Source of the DNA: Thermomonas sp.
GTDB lineage: Bacteria > Pseudomonadota > Gammaproteobacteria > Xanthomonadales > Xanthomonadaceae
NCBI GenBank assembly: GCA_020692565.1
Contig: JAIMKJ010000007.1
Location: 103,900 to 136,857 of the forward strand
DNA length: 32,958 bases
Direction of reading: 5' to 3'
Shown here: positions 1 through 8,006 of the stretch, in pieces
Numbering within the stretch: position 1 is the stretch's first letter
How the letters are laid out: each line of letters begins with the position of its first letter
The notes under the pieces: generated by a model
What the model was told of the DNA's origin: nothing
The model's input: only the letters and a program-made list of their open reading frames with translations
Database searches by the model: none
Made by a program: the position numbers and the translations under genes

Positions 1-166
1 CTTCGACCGGGCCGGTGTCCGCAGGGCCGGCTTCGGCAGGCGCGGTTGCGGCCTCGGGGCCGGGGGCGGCGGGCTCGGCAGCCGTCGGCGCCGGCGTGGC
101 GTCGGCGGGCTGCGCGGGGTCGAAGAGGGTCGGCTGGTTCGGTGATGTCGGCATGATCGCCGCCAT
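1..166 (-). CDS. Unidentified protein, N-terminal 55 codons only (runs off the window)
   Basis: An open frame starts with ATG at 166 and runs out of the window. Its ATG overlaps the TAA stop of the lipoprotein gene by one base (TAATG), which suggests translational coupling in one minus-strand operon. The visible residues begin MAAIMPTSPNQPTLFDP and continue as an Ala/Pro/Glu-rich low-complexity stretch, so this is probably a disordered N-terminal tail ahead of a domain outside the window. There is no signal peptide and no recognisable motif. A second in-frame ATG lies at 154 and could be the true start. I do not recognise the product. Confidence 0.55.
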   Translation of the reverse strand, partial: MAAIMPTSPNQPTLFDPAQPADATPAPTAAEPAAPGPEAATAPAEAGPADTGPVE

Positions 167-1140
167 TATGACGAAGTCGGTTTCGCCGTCGTGCTTTCCG
201 TGGGCGGGACGAGCGGCGGCGCGTCCGCGGGGGCCGGTATCGGGGCGGTCGCCGGTGCCGGCGGCACGGCCGCGGCGGCGCGGGCATGGCGCAGGAAATC
301 GCTGAGGTACCAGCGGCCATCGATGCGCTCCACCGCCACTACGGTGTCGATGGTCTTCCCGTCCAGCGGGTAGCGCATGCGCACCCGGGCCGCGTCGCCC
401 TCCTGGCTGACCAGCGACAGGGTCATCTGGTCCAGGCTGCTGTCCAGGTCCAGATCGTAGGCGCGCAGGCTTTCCTTCAGGGCGACGACGACCGGGGTCA
501 GCCGGCGCAGGCTGTCGTCCATGCCGTAGCGTTGGAAGTCCGCCTCTTCGCGCAGGCCGCTCTGCCGTGCCGCCAGGGTCAGCCGGGCGATCGTGCCGCG
601 CGCGCGCTTGGGATCCCCCAGCTTCGCCCGCGTGCCCCAGTCGCTCATCACCGCGACCAGCTGCGCGTAATGCGCGCGTTCCTCGGCGCTGAGCGCGATG
701 TCGGTCTGCAGGAATTTCACCCCGAACAATCCCAGCGATTTGGCCGCGGCGCGGATCTCGCCGTGGGCGTTGGCGAACTGGCCATCGAAACTGCGCCGTA
801 GCCGGAGGTCGGCCTTGTCGGCGGCCAACGTCGCCAGCATGCCGGGAATCTTGTGATCGAACGGCAGTTCTTCCAGTGGCCAGCGGGTGCGTCCGGCCTG
901 CCAGGCGGCGGCCAGCTGCGGTCGCAGCGCGGGCGGCACCGCGTCGCGGGCGAAGGCCTGCAGATCGTTGTCGCGCAGGTGTCGGGTGAGCAGGGCCACG
1001 GCATCGGTGGGCTCGCTCGCGACGGTCGGCGTGACGCGTTCGCCGCCGCCGCAGCCGGCTGCGACCAGTGCCAGCAGCGCCGCCAGCAGGGCGGGCAGCG
1101 CAGGGGCGGGTCTGGGGGTGGCGGGCACGGGCTGGGGCAT
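166..1140 (-). CDS. Predicted lipoprotein of unknown function, 324 aa
   Basis: The protein has an N-terminal hydrophobic segment ending in a lipobox-like LVAAGC, with Cys30 as the likely lipidated residue, so it is probably membrane anchored and faces the periplasm. The body (about residues 45-290) is mostly helical with no motif I can name. The C-terminal 35 residues are an Ala/Pro-rich tail. An in-frame ATG 17 codons upstream (1191) was rejected because it would place non-hydrophobic residues ahead of the signal peptide and would lie in the terminator's U-tract. The gene is coupled to the next gene at 166 by a one-base overlap. It is preceded by an unusual leader containing a terminator hairpin (1189-1215). 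The function is unknown. Confidence 0.75.
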   Translation of the reverse strand: MPQPVPATPRPAPALPALLAALLALVAAGCGGGERVTPTVASEPTDAVALLTRHLRDNDLQAFARDAVPPALRPQLAAAWQAGRTRWPLEELPFDHKIPGMLATLAADKADLRLRRSFDGQFANAHGEIRAAAKSLGLFGVKFLQTDIALSAEERAHYAQLVAVMSDWGTRAKLGDPKRARGTIARLTLAARQSGLREEADFQRYGMDDSLRRLTPVVVALKESLRAYDLDLDSSLDQMTLSLVSQEGDAARVRMRYPLDGKTIDTVVAVERIDGRWYLSDFLRHARAAAAVPPAPATAPIPAPADAPPLVPPTESTTAKPTSS

Positions 1141-1188
1141 GGTCCCGCATCTTGGCGGGCCGGGGCGGGTCCCACAAGCGACCGGCTT

Positions 1189-1215
1189 CAAAAAAAAGGA
1201 GACCCGAAGGTCTCC
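1189..1215 (-). terminator. Rho-independent terminator, minus strand
   Basis: A perfect 7-bp stem GGAGACC/GGTCTCC (1198-1204 with 1209-1215) with a 4-nt loop is followed on the minus strand by a run of eight or nine U. It either ends the acid phosphatase transcript (stop at 1445) or acts inside the leader of the lipoprotein gene, whose ATG lies only about 50 nt downstream. Confidence 0.85.
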
Positions 1216-1300
1216 CGAATTCCGGCCGGGGCCGGAGGATCACGGTTGTGGCATGGCTCCGGCGTCGCCGGATGAGGCACAGGGTACCGGTAGCCTGAAT

Positions 1301-1317
1301 TTAATGCAATGCATTAA
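1301..1317. repeat. AT-rich perfect palindrome in intergenic region
   Basis: TTAATGCA-A-TGCATTAA is an 8-bp perfect inverted repeat around one central base. It sits in a conspicuous AT-rich island (about 1295-1356) in otherwise GC-rich DNA. It lies just downstream of a TATAAT on the minus strand and could be a regulator site. It belongs to the 304-bp gene-free stretch 1141-1444, which also holds the terminator at 1189-1215 and a GC-rich hairpin near 1220-1236. Confidence 0.4.
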
Positions 1318-1348
1318 AAACAGCATTTCAAATCATTGATTTTAATGG

Positions 1349-1378
1349 ATTATATTGATGGCGGAGCGCGTGCCGCAA
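1349..1378 (-). promoter_or_regulatory. Candidate sigma-70 promoter for the lipoprotein gene
   Basis: On the minus strand a perfect TATAAT (1349-1354) is preceded by TTGCGG (1373-1378) with an 18-bp spacer. Transcription would start near 1342 and give a leader of about 200 nt before the ATG at 1140. That leader contains the palindrome at 1301-1317 and the terminator at 1189-1215. The -35 match is poor, so the call rests mainly on the -10 box and the local AT-richness. Confidence 0.4.
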
Positions 1379-1444
1379 GGCCGATGGCTGTATCCGCCCC
1401 GGCGAAATTGGGCGGCGATCGGCACCCGAGGACGGGCGTTGCCG

Positions 1445-2341
1445 TCAAGGGGCCAGGTCGAGCGCCTCGCGCTTGAGGGTGCGGCGCTGCTCGCGCGGCT
1501 GGCGCCAATCGTTGCCGAACACCGCCGGTTCCCACGAGCCGTAGGTCGGATTGGGCAGCATCCACCAGCGCTGGCCGAACCAGGCCCGGTGCTGGTCGTG
1601 CAGCGCCGTACGCGCTTCGGGCGTATTGGCGAGGATCTGGGCGAAATCGCCGAGCTGGTCGCCGAACTGCATCAGCACCCGGTAGCTGCGCCCGGCGAAC
1701 TGGCGGCGGCAGAGTTTTTCCGAGCCTTCCTGCTCGCAGTCTGCGATGAAGGTGCCCAGGCCCAGGAACACGCTCTCGTCCTTCACCGGCAGGCCGACCG
1801 CGCGCAGGTTCGCGAGGGTCGGCCCCATCAGGTGCTCGGCGCGGTTGGAGATATAGAGAATGGTCACGCCCCTGGCCTGCGCCGCGCGCGCGAACTCGAC
1901 CACGCCCGGCACCGGCTGCGCCTTTTCCTCGCGTACCCAGGCGTCCCAAGTCGCCTCGTTGTACTCCTTGCCCTCGTGCACCAGCCGCGCCTGGTACGGC
2001 GAGTTGTCCAGCACGGTTTCGTCCACGTCCATCACGATGGCCGCCGGCAGGCCGCCCGGAGGCGTTGCCCGCTCTTCGGGCACCAGCGCATCCCAAGCCG
2101 GATCCTGGAGGGCCGCATCCAGCTTGTCGGTCGCGGCGCGGTACACGGTTTCGGCGGCGGCCCGGTATTCGGCCGAGCGCTGCACCCACAGCACCGCATT
2201 CAGATTGTCGTCGGCAGCGCCGACCGCAGCCGTGGCGGCCGGCGGCGGGGCTTCGCTCGATGCGCCGCCGGGAACGGTGCGGCAGGCGCTCAACCCCAGC
2301 GCGGCGGTGAACAGGACGGTGAACAACAGGGACTGGCGCAT
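1445..2341 (-). CDS. Acid phosphatase, lipoprotein e(P4) family (HAD superfamily)
   Basis: A 298-residue HAD-family phosphatase. The signal peptide ends in a lipobox LSAC, with Cys20 the lipidation site. The nucleophile motif DVDETVLDN has Asp105 and Asp107 in the DxDxT arrangement, and FGDQLGDF near the C-terminus supplies late acidic residues of the HAD site. The relatedness to Haemophilus lipoprotein e(P4), an outer-membrane phosphomonoesterase that dephosphorylates nucleotides such as NMN, is family knowledge; the substrate here is inferred. I chose the ATG at 2341 over one five codons upstream because a GGAG lies 6 nt before it and it gives a compact MRQ-type signal sequence. A TSUP permease gene lies 85 bp upstream on the same strand. 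There is no sign of degradation. Confidence 0.9.
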   Translation of the reverse strand: MRQSLLFTVLFTAALGLSACRTVPGGASSEAPPPAATAAVGAADDNLNAVLWVQRSAEYRAAAETVYRAATDKLDAALQDPAWDALVPEERATPPGGLPAAIVMDVDETVLDNSPYQARLVHEGKEYNEATWDAWVREEKAQPVPGVVEFARAAQARGVTILYISNRAEHLMGPTLANLRAVGLPVKDESVFLGLGTFIADCEQEGSEKLCRRQFAGRSYRVLMQFGDQLGDFAQILANTPEARTALHDQHRAWFGQRWWMLPNPTYGSWEPAVFGNDWRQPREQRRTLKREALDLAP

Positions 2342-2426
2342 GACGGCTCCAAGCAATCGGAATTGGCGAACGCAATCGCCGAAGTGTAGCCGAGGCCCGT
2401 GACAGGACGCCTCGGGGCCGCTCGCC

Positions 2427-3200
2427 TTACAGCAGGCCGAGGATCAGCCCGATCGCGAACGCGAACAGCATCGCCGCGACCACCCGCTGCAGGCCGCGCA
2501 GGGTGGTCTTGTGCAGCAGGCGATTGCCCAGCCACGCGCCGGCGAACGCGGCCAGCGCCGCGCAGGCCAGTAGGCGATGATCGAGCGTGCCGAACACCGC
2601 CAGCAGCGTGCCGGCGTACACCGCCAGCCGCGAAACATCGATGACGCAGGCGATGGCCGCGCCGGTGGCGACGAACGCCTGTTTGTCCAGGCCGCTGCGC
2701 GCCAGGAACGCGCTGCGCAGCGCGCCCTGCATGCCGGCGAGGCCGCCGAAGAAGCCGCTGAGCGCGCCGCCGAGCGGCTGCCAGCGCGCGTCGAATTCGA
2801 GGTCGCGCAGCTTCGGCACCAGTTCGATCATCGCGAACAGCAGCAGCAACACGCCGATGACCAGCTTCAGCGGCAGGATCTCGAAGCGGTGCCCGAACGC
2901 GGTGTAGGCGTGCAGCGCCGGCAGCGTGCCCAGTGCCGACAGCAGCCATGCGCCGAGCACCGCCGCCAGCAGCGCCGGCAGGCCGAAGCGCAGCAGCACC
3001 CTGACGTCGATGTGTCGGCGCAACAGCGCGAGCTTGAACAGGCCGTTGAGCAGATGCACCACCGCGGTCATCGCGATGGCGTGCTCCAGCGGCATGAACA
3101 GCGCGAACGCCGGCAGCAGCAGCGTGCCCAGGCCGAAGCCGGAAAAAAACGTCAGCACGGAGGCCAGCAGCGCGACGACGCAGATGATGACGATGTCCAT
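2427..3200 (-). CDS. TSUP/TauE-SafE family membrane permease
   Basis: A 257-residue, very hydrophobic protein with about seven or eight membrane segments. It begins with an N-terminal helix followed by FFSGFGLGTLLLPAF, the glycine-rich first repeat typical of the TauE/SafE (DUF81) family. A second matching half starts near GALSGFFGGLAGMQGALRS, so the internal two-fold repeat of the family is visible. Known relatives move sulfite, sulfoacetate or other organosulfur anions across the inner membrane; the substrate here cannot be told. The gene starts 25 nt downstream of the rep stop on the same strand, so the two may be cotranscribed. Length is normal for the family. Confidence 0.88.
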   Translation of the reverse strand: MDIVIICVVALLASVLTFFSGFGLGTLLLPAFALFMPLEHAIAMTAVVHLLNGLFKLALLRRHIDVRVLLRFGLPALLAAVLGAWLLSALGTLPALHAYTAFGHRFEILPLKLVIGVLLLLFAMIELVPKLRDLEFDARWQPLGGALSGFFGGLAGMQGALRSAFLARSGLDKQAFVATGAAIACVIDVSRLAVYAGTLLAVFGTLDHRLLACAALAAFAGAWLGNRLLHKTTLRGLQRVVAAMLFAFAIGLILGLL

Positions 3201-3225
3201 TCAGTCGTCCGCCCGACCTGTCCGC

Positions 3226-5205
3226 TCAGCCTTCCAGCATCGCTTTGATCGCCGCGAATCCGGCGCTGGCGCGCTCCTGCTTGCGGGTGGCGTCGGCGAC
3301 CGGATCGGCACCGTCGCGCTGGATCTCGTCGTCCGGCAGTTCGTCGAGGAAGCGGCTGGGCGTCAGCCGCAGCTTCGTGCCCCAGCGCTGCGCTTCGCGC
3401 GAATGCGACAGCCACAGCTGTTCCTTCGCGCGGGTGATGCCGACGTACAGCAGACGCCGTTCCTCGTCGAGCCGGCCTTCTTCCAGGCTGGCCTCGTGCG
3501 GCAGCGTGCCGTCTTCCAGGCCGATGATGAAGACGTAGCGGAATTCCAGGCCTTTCGCGCCGTGCAGGCTCATCAGCCGCACCTGGTTGCCCGGGTCGCT
3601 CTTGTCGGCGTGGCTGAGCAGCGCCAGCGACGCTGCGAGTTCGCCGGGACCGGCGCCGCCGCGCGCGCTGTCGAACCAGTCGCCTAGTTCGTCCAGATTG
3701 CCGCGGCGGATCGCGAACATCTGATCGGTCTTGCACTGCGCGCGCAGCGCCGCGAGCAGGCCGGAGCGGTCGTTGAGCTTGCGCACCAGTTCGGCCGGGG
3801 TGAGCGTGCGCGCGTCGTTGCGCAGATCGCGCACGATGTCGACGAAACCACTGAGCGCGTTGGCCGCGCGCGGCTGCAGTTGTTTCAGCAGGCCCATCGA
3901 TTCCGCGGCCCGCGACATCGGCAGGCCGGCCTGCTGCGCCAGTTCGGCGAGGTTCGCCAGCGTGGTCGCGCCGACTTCGCGCTTGGGCGACTGCACCGCG
4001 CGCAGGAAGGCCGCGTCGTCCTCGGGATTGGCGATCAGGCGCAGCCACGACAGCGCGTCCTTCACTTCGCCGCGGTCCAGGAACGCGGTGCCGCCGCTGA
4101 GGTGATACGGAATGCGCAGCAACTGCATCGCTTTTTCCAGCGGCCGCGACTGGTGGTTGCCGCGGAACAGGATGCAGAACTCGTGCCACTCGGCCTTTTT
4201 CGTGCTGTTCAGGAACTGGATTTCGGCGGCGACGCGTTCGGCTTCGTGTTCGCCGTCGCGGCATTCGAGGATCCGGATGCGCTCGCCGTCGGCCTGCTGG
4301 CTCCACAGTTTCTTCAGGTGCTCGTGCGGATTGTTGGCGATCAGCGCATTCGCCGCGCGCAGCACGCGATTGCTGCAGCGGTAATTCTGTTCGAGCTTGA
4401 CGATCCGCAGCGCCGGGTAATCCTGGCCGAGCTGCGACAGATTCTCGGGGTTCGCGCCGCGCCAGGCGTAGATGCTCTGGTCGTCGTCGCCCACGCAGGT
4501 GAAGTTGCCCTTCTCGCCGGCCAATGCCTTCAACAGCCGGTACTGCGCGTCGTTGGTGTCCTGGCACTCGTCCACCAGCAGATAGCCGATGCGCTCGCGC
4601 CAGCCCAGCACGCAGTCGGCGTCGCTTTCCAGCAGTTGCACCGGCAGCCGGATCAGGTCGTCGAAATCCACCGCGTTGAAGGTGGTCAGGCGCTGCTGGT
4701 ATTTGGCGTAGAGCGCCGCGGCCTCGCGCTCGCGTGGGCTTTGTGCGGCCTCCAGCGCCTGCTCGGGCGACAGGCCCGCGTTCTTGGCGCGCGAGATCAG
4801 CCCCTGCATCGCCTGGATCGCGTCGCCTTTCGCGCCTGGCATCAGATCCTTGATCTGGCCCGTGGAATCGTCGCTGTCGAACACCGAGAACCCGCGCTTC
4901 AGCCCGATCTTCGCGTGTTCGATCTGCAGGATCTTCAGTCCCAGCGCGTGGAAGGTGCAGATGGTCAGACCCTCGGCGCCATCGCCGCGGATGCGCTTGG
5001 CGACGCGCTCGCGCATTTCCTTCGCCGACTTGTTGGTGAAGGTGATCGCCGCGATCCGCTTGGCGGGGTAATGCTTCGCCTGGATCAGGTGCGCGATCTT
5101 CTCCACGATCACCCGGGTCTTGCCGCTGCCGGCGCCGGCCAGCACCAGCATCGGGCCATCGGCGTGCAGCACCGCTTCGCGTTGGGGAGGATTGAGACCG
5201 TGCAT
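3226..5205 (-). CDS. rep: ATP-dependent DNA helicase Rep (UvrD/Rep, SF1A)
   Basis: A 659-residue superfamily 1A 3'-5' helicase, close to E. coli Rep (673 aa) and shorter than UvrD. Walker A is AGAGSGKT (residues 23-30). AITFTNKSAKEMRERV is motif Ia, DECQDTN is motif II, GDDDQSIYAWRGA is motif III, EQNYRCSNRVLRAAN is motif IV, LMSLHGAKGLEFRYVF is motif V and EERRLLYVGITRAKEQL is motif VI. All key residues are intact. Rep helps replication forks pass protein roadblocks; that is family knowledge. The C-terminal tail lacks UvrD's extension, which supports Rep. No strong Shine-Dalgarno lies before the ATG, but the N-terminus aligns with Rep (LNPPQREAV). Confidence 0.95.
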   Translation of the reverse strand: MHGLNPPQREAVLHADGPMLVLAGAGSGKTRVIVEKIAHLIQAKHYPAKRIAAITFTNKSAKEMRERVAKRIRGDGAEGLTICTFHALGLKILQIEHAKIGLKRGFSVFDSDDSTGQIKDLMPGAKGDAIQAMQGLISRAKNAGLSPEQALEAAQSPREREAAALYAKYQQRLTTFNAVDFDDLIRLPVQLLESDADCVLGWRERIGYLLVDECQDTNDAQYRLLKALAGEKGNFTCVGDDDQSIYAWRGANPENLSQLGQDYPALRIVKLEQNYRCSNRVLRAANALIANNPHEHLKKLWSQQADGERIRILECRDGEHEAERVAAEIQFLNSTKKAEWHEFCILFRGNHQSRPLEKAMQLLRIPYHLSGGTAFLDRGEVKDALSWLRLIANPEDDAAFLRAVQSPKREVGATTLANLAELAQQAGLPMSRAAESMGLLKQLQPRAANALSGFVDIVRDLRNDARTLTPAELVRKLNDRSGLLAALRAQCKTDQMFAIRRGNLDELGDWFDSARGGAGPGELAASLALLSHADKSDPGNQVRLMSLHGAKGLEFRYVFIIGLEDGTLPHEASLEEGRLDEERRLLYVGITRAKEQLWLSHSREAQRWGTKLRLTPSRFLDELPDDEIQRDGADPVADATRKQERASAGFAAIKAMLEG

Positions 5206-5347
5206 GGAAAAAGTGAGGGTGACCCATGACCAATAGGTCGTCAGTTTACCTGTGCCGGCGCGACGATTCGGCTACCGTGTGCATCCATTGACTGGTACCC
5301 CTGCCGAGCCTGACCCGATGATGCCTGCTCCAATGCTGTGTGCCTCG

Positions 5348-6139
5348 ATGATCCGTCCACTCCTGCTTTCCATCGCGCTGTCGCTCGCGGTCGCGGCCCC
5401 TTTCGCGCAGGCCGCCGAGACGCCGCCGCCCGATCCCGAAGACAACCCGCTGCTGATCACCGCGGGCTTTCTCGATCACCACCAGGATCTGAAGTACCGC
5501 ATGCACGGGATGCAGGCCTACAGGAAAGGCCGCTACGAGGATGCGTTGCGGTTCTTCCGCCGCGCCGGTTTTTTCGCCGACAAGCCCTCGCAGGGCATGG
5601 TCGCGGAAATGTACTGGAACGGTCAGGGCACGCCGCGCGATCCGGTGCAGGCCTACATCTGGATGGATCTCGCCGCCGAACGGGGTTATCGGGGATTCCT
5701 GCTCCAGCGCGAACGGTACTGGAAGGCGTTGAGCGAAGCCGAACGCGCGCGCGCGGTCGAGGAAGGGCAAGTGCTGTATGCGCGCTTCGGCGACGCGGCG
5801 GCCAAGCCGCGTTACGAACATCAGCTGCGGATCGGCAAGAGCCAGATGACCGGCAGCCGCACCGGTTTCAATCGGGGTGTGCAGATCGAGATTCCCGGCC
5901 CGGATGGCTCGCAGTCGATCCCGGGGTCGAAGTTCTACGACGATCGCTACTGGGACGCGAAGAAGTACTGGGCCTGGCAGGACAAACTCTGGATGAAACC
6001 GCGCATCGGCAAGGTCGTCATCGGCGAGATCGAGGAGACCGGCACGCCATCGCGGATTCCCGAAACCGCCCCGGAGGTCGATGCACCCGAGCCGCAGGTG
6101 AACGACGTGGAGCCGCCCGGCCCGGGCACCGTCGATTGA
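5348..6139 (+). CDS. Secreted Sel1-like repeat protein, paralogue A of three
   Basis: A 263-residue protein with a classical Sec signal peptide (MIRPLLLS... ending AQA before Ala-Glu, about residues 1-24). The centre holds Sel1/TPR-like helices: a YRKGRYEDALRFFRRA repeat and a GTPRDPVQAYIWMDLAAERG Sel1 core. The C-terminal third carries a motif set shared with the two downstream genes: [23 protein letters not shown] and VVIGEIE. In-frame ATGs at 5318 and 5333 exist; 5348 was chosen because it puts the signal peptide at the N-terminus, although no strong ribosome site is seen. It diverges from rep and is separated from paralogue B by 63 bp. Sel1 repeats usually mediate protein contacts; the role here is unknown and the location probably periplasmic. 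Confidence 0.82.
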   Translation: MIRPLLLSIALSLAVAAPFAQAAETPPPDPEDNPLLITAGFLDHHQDLKYRMHGMQAYRKGRYEDALRFFRRAGFFADKPSQGMVAEMYWNGQGTPRDPVQAYIWMDLAAERGYRGFLLQRERYWKALSEAERARAVEEGQVLYARFGDAAAKPRYEHQLRIGKSQMTGSRTGFNRGVQIEIPGPDGSQSIPGSKFYDDRYWDAKKYWAWQDKLWMKPRIGKVVIGEIEETGTPSRIPETAPEVDAPEPQVNDVEPPGPGTVD

Positions 6140-6166
6140 CGCCCCCGGGCGGGATTGCGCTAAAGT
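6136..6166 (+). promoter_or_regulatory. Candidate promoter for paralogue B
   Basis: TTGACG (6136-6141, overlapping the stop codon of paralogue A) and TAAAGT (6161-6166) are spaced by 19 bp. A C/G hairpin, CGCCCCCGGGCG, lies between them. Transcription would start near 6173, about 30 nt before the ATG at 6203, which has AAGGA in front of it. The spacing is long, so confidence is low. Confidence 0.3.
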
Positions 6167-6202
6167 CGGGTTCGGCAAAGCCGTTCAGAGAAGGAATCCG
6201 GG

Positions 6203-7039
6203 ATGCGTGCATTCGTTGGCAGGAAAAAGACGGCGGCGCTGGCGCTCTGTCTTGCGGTGTGTACTCCGTGCTTCGTGGCAGCTGCGCCGCCGCCGGACCC
6301 CACCAATGATTCGACGCTGATCTCTTCGGGGTTTCTGGAACAGCATCTGGATATCAAATATCGTCTGCTCGGCCTGGATGCCTACAAGCAGAAACGCTAC
6401 GACGATGCGCTGCGTCTTTTCCGCCGCGCCGCTTTTCTGGCCGACAAGCCGTCGCAGGGGATGGTCGCGGAAATCCACTGGAAGGGCGAGGGCACGCCGC
6501 GCGACCCCGTACAGGCTTATATCTGGATGGATCTGGCCGCCGAACGCGGTTATGTGGGCTATCTCACCTTGCGCGAGAAGTATTGGCAGGCACTGAGCGA
6601 AGCGGAACGTGCGCGCGCCGTCGAAGAGGGGCAGGCGGTCTATGCCCGGTTCGGGGATGATGTCGCCAAACCCCGTCATGCCTCCAAGCTCAGAATCATG
6701 AGTCGCGAAATGACCGGGAGCCGGGTCGGCGTCAATCGGGGCGTGGAAGTGCACATCCCGGGCGTGACGGGTTGGGACGGATCGATAGCGATCGAAGGCA
6801 CGAAACTTTTCGACCCGCGCTATTGGCAGCCCGAAAAATACTGGGCCTGGCAGGATGCGGACTGGAAAGCGCCGCAGATCGGCACTGTCACGCTTGGCGA
6901 GATCGAGGGCGTAGAGCCGCGCAAGGAGGATCAGCCTCCGAACGACCGGGCGCCGCGGATGCCCAGGGCCGTGCCGCCCGCCGATGCGCCCGATGCGCCG
7001 CTCCCCGAAGCCGGATCGCCTGCCTCGATCAGAGGTTGA
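6203..7039 (+). CDS. Secreted Sel1-like repeat protein, paralogue B of three
   Basis: A 278-residue protein close to paralogue A: the segments YKQKRYDDALRLFRRAAF, GTPRDPVQAYIWMDLAAERG and LSEAERARAVEEGQ are almost the same in both. It has a basic N-terminus and hydrophobic signal sequence (residues about 1-27, ending VAAA), Sel1/TPR-like helices to about residue 150, then the shared C-terminal block REMTGSRVGVNRGV, KYWAWQDADW and VTLGEIEG. The last 45 residues are a Pro/Asp/Ala-rich tail not found in the other copies. The ATG at 6203 has AAGGA about 7 nt upstream. The order A-B-C on one strand indicates tandem duplication, with A and B the more recent pair. The function is unknown. Confidence 0.85.
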   Translation: MRAFVGRKKTAALALCLAVCTPCFVAAAPPPDPTNDSTLISSGFLEQHLDIKYRLLGLDAYKQKRYDDALRLFRRAAFLADKPSQGMVAEIHWKGEGTPRDPVQAYIWMDLAAERGYVGYLTLREKYWQALSEAERARAVEEGQAVYARFGDDVAKPRHASKLRIMSREMTGSRVGVNRGVEVHIPGVTGWDGSIAIEGTKLFDPRYWQPEKYWAWQDADWKAPQIGTVTLGEIEGVEPRKEDQPPNDRAPRMPRAVPPADAPDAPLPEAGSPASIRG

Positions 7040-7168
7040 TCGCAGCGCAACGCGATGGTTTCCCGGGTCGCCGGCGAGGGTTGCGGCAGCCACGCCGCAG
7101 CGTCCCGTCGCTGCCGATCGCATTGCGTGCCATGCTCCCGTCTTCGTAGCGACGCCACACGCCAAGAG

Positions 7169-7951
7169 ATGCCGGTGAAACGATTGCTTCCGTATGCGCT
7201 GGCGCTTTGTTCCGCATCGCCGTTGGCGGGCGTTGCGGCGGCGGTCCAAGCCGCAGATCCCGCGCCCCCGGATCTTCGGGCCGCCGAACAGGCGGTCGCC
7301 GTCGATACCGACGCATTCGCGGTCGCCAACTTCGACGCGCTGGCGAAGATGGCCGTCAATCATCCCAACGAACTCCACCGCATCTACGCCAATAAGGCCG
7401 CGGCGTCCGGCCACTGGCGCGATGCGGCCAAGTCCTTCCGCATCGCATCGCGCTATGCCGACAAGTATTCGCAGCATCGCCTGAGCCTGTTGTACTGGCA
7501 CGGTGTCGGTGTGCCTGCCGATCGCGTCGAAGCCTATGTCTGGGCCGATCTGGCCGCCGAGCGCGGTTATCCGCAGTTCCTCGCCATCCGCGAGAAGATG
7601 TGGCGCGAGCTCACCCCGCAGCAGCAGGCGGACGTGCCCCGGCGCGGTCGCAGGATCGTCGACGAGTACGCCGACGTCGTCGCCAAGCCGCGCTTCGAGC
7701 GCGCGCTCGCGCAGGGCAAGCGGCAGATGACCGGTTCGCGCACCGGCTTCGACGCGGGCCTGGACATCTTCAGTCCCGGGCCGGGGAACCAGCTGTTCGG
7801 CGCGGTCGGCGGCGTGAATCTCCAGGGCATGTACGACGCTGCGCGAACCGATCCGCAAAAATACTGGGCGTTCGAAGACAAGGTGTGGAAGGAAGGCCTG
7901 GTGACGGTGGGCGAGATCGAGGACGCGGCGGAAGCGCCGAAAGCCCCGTAA
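7169..7951 (+). CDS. Secreted Sel1-like repeat protein, paralogue C of three (divergent)
   Basis: A 260-residue protein with a Sec signal peptide ([14 protein letters not shown]..., cleavage probably after VQA near residue 28). It shares the core layout of paralogues A and B but at lower identity: [22 protein letters not shown], the Sel1 core [15 protein letters not shown], then [25 protein letters not shown] and VTVGEIED. The N-terminal 40 residues after the signal differ from A and B. The start at 7169 was chosen over a longer frame from 7055 because it begins at the signal peptide. There is a 129-bp gap from paralogue B and a 55-bp gap to tdk. The conserved MTGSR motif across all three suggests a shared function; none can be named. 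Confidence 0.82.
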   Translation: MPVKRLLPYALALCSASPLAGVAAAVQAADPAPPDLRAAEQAVAVDTDAFAVANFDALAKMAVNHPNELHRIYANKAAASGHWRDAAKSFRIASRYADKYSQHRLSLLYWHGVGVPADRVEAYVWADLAAERGYPQFLAIREKMWRELTPQQQADVPRRGRRIVDEYADVVAKPRFERALAQGKRQMTGSRTGFDAGLDIFSPGPGNQLFGAVGGVNLQGMYDAARTDPQKYWAFEDKVWKEGLVTVGEIEDAAEAPKAP

Positions 7952-7993
7952 GCCGCGGAATGGGACGGGCGCCGCATCCGCGGTGCCACCCCT

Positions 7994-7999
7994 TAAACT
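7994..7999 (+). promoter_or_regulatory. Candidate -10 box for a near-leaderless tdk transcript
   Basis: TAAACT ends 7 nt before the ATG at 8007, so a sigma-70 start would fall on or next to the initiation codon. Only a weak GGCGG precedes the ATG, which fits a leaderless message. No good -35 is visible in the GC-rich upstream DNA. Confidence 0.35.
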
Positions 8000-8006
8000 G
8001 GCGGTC

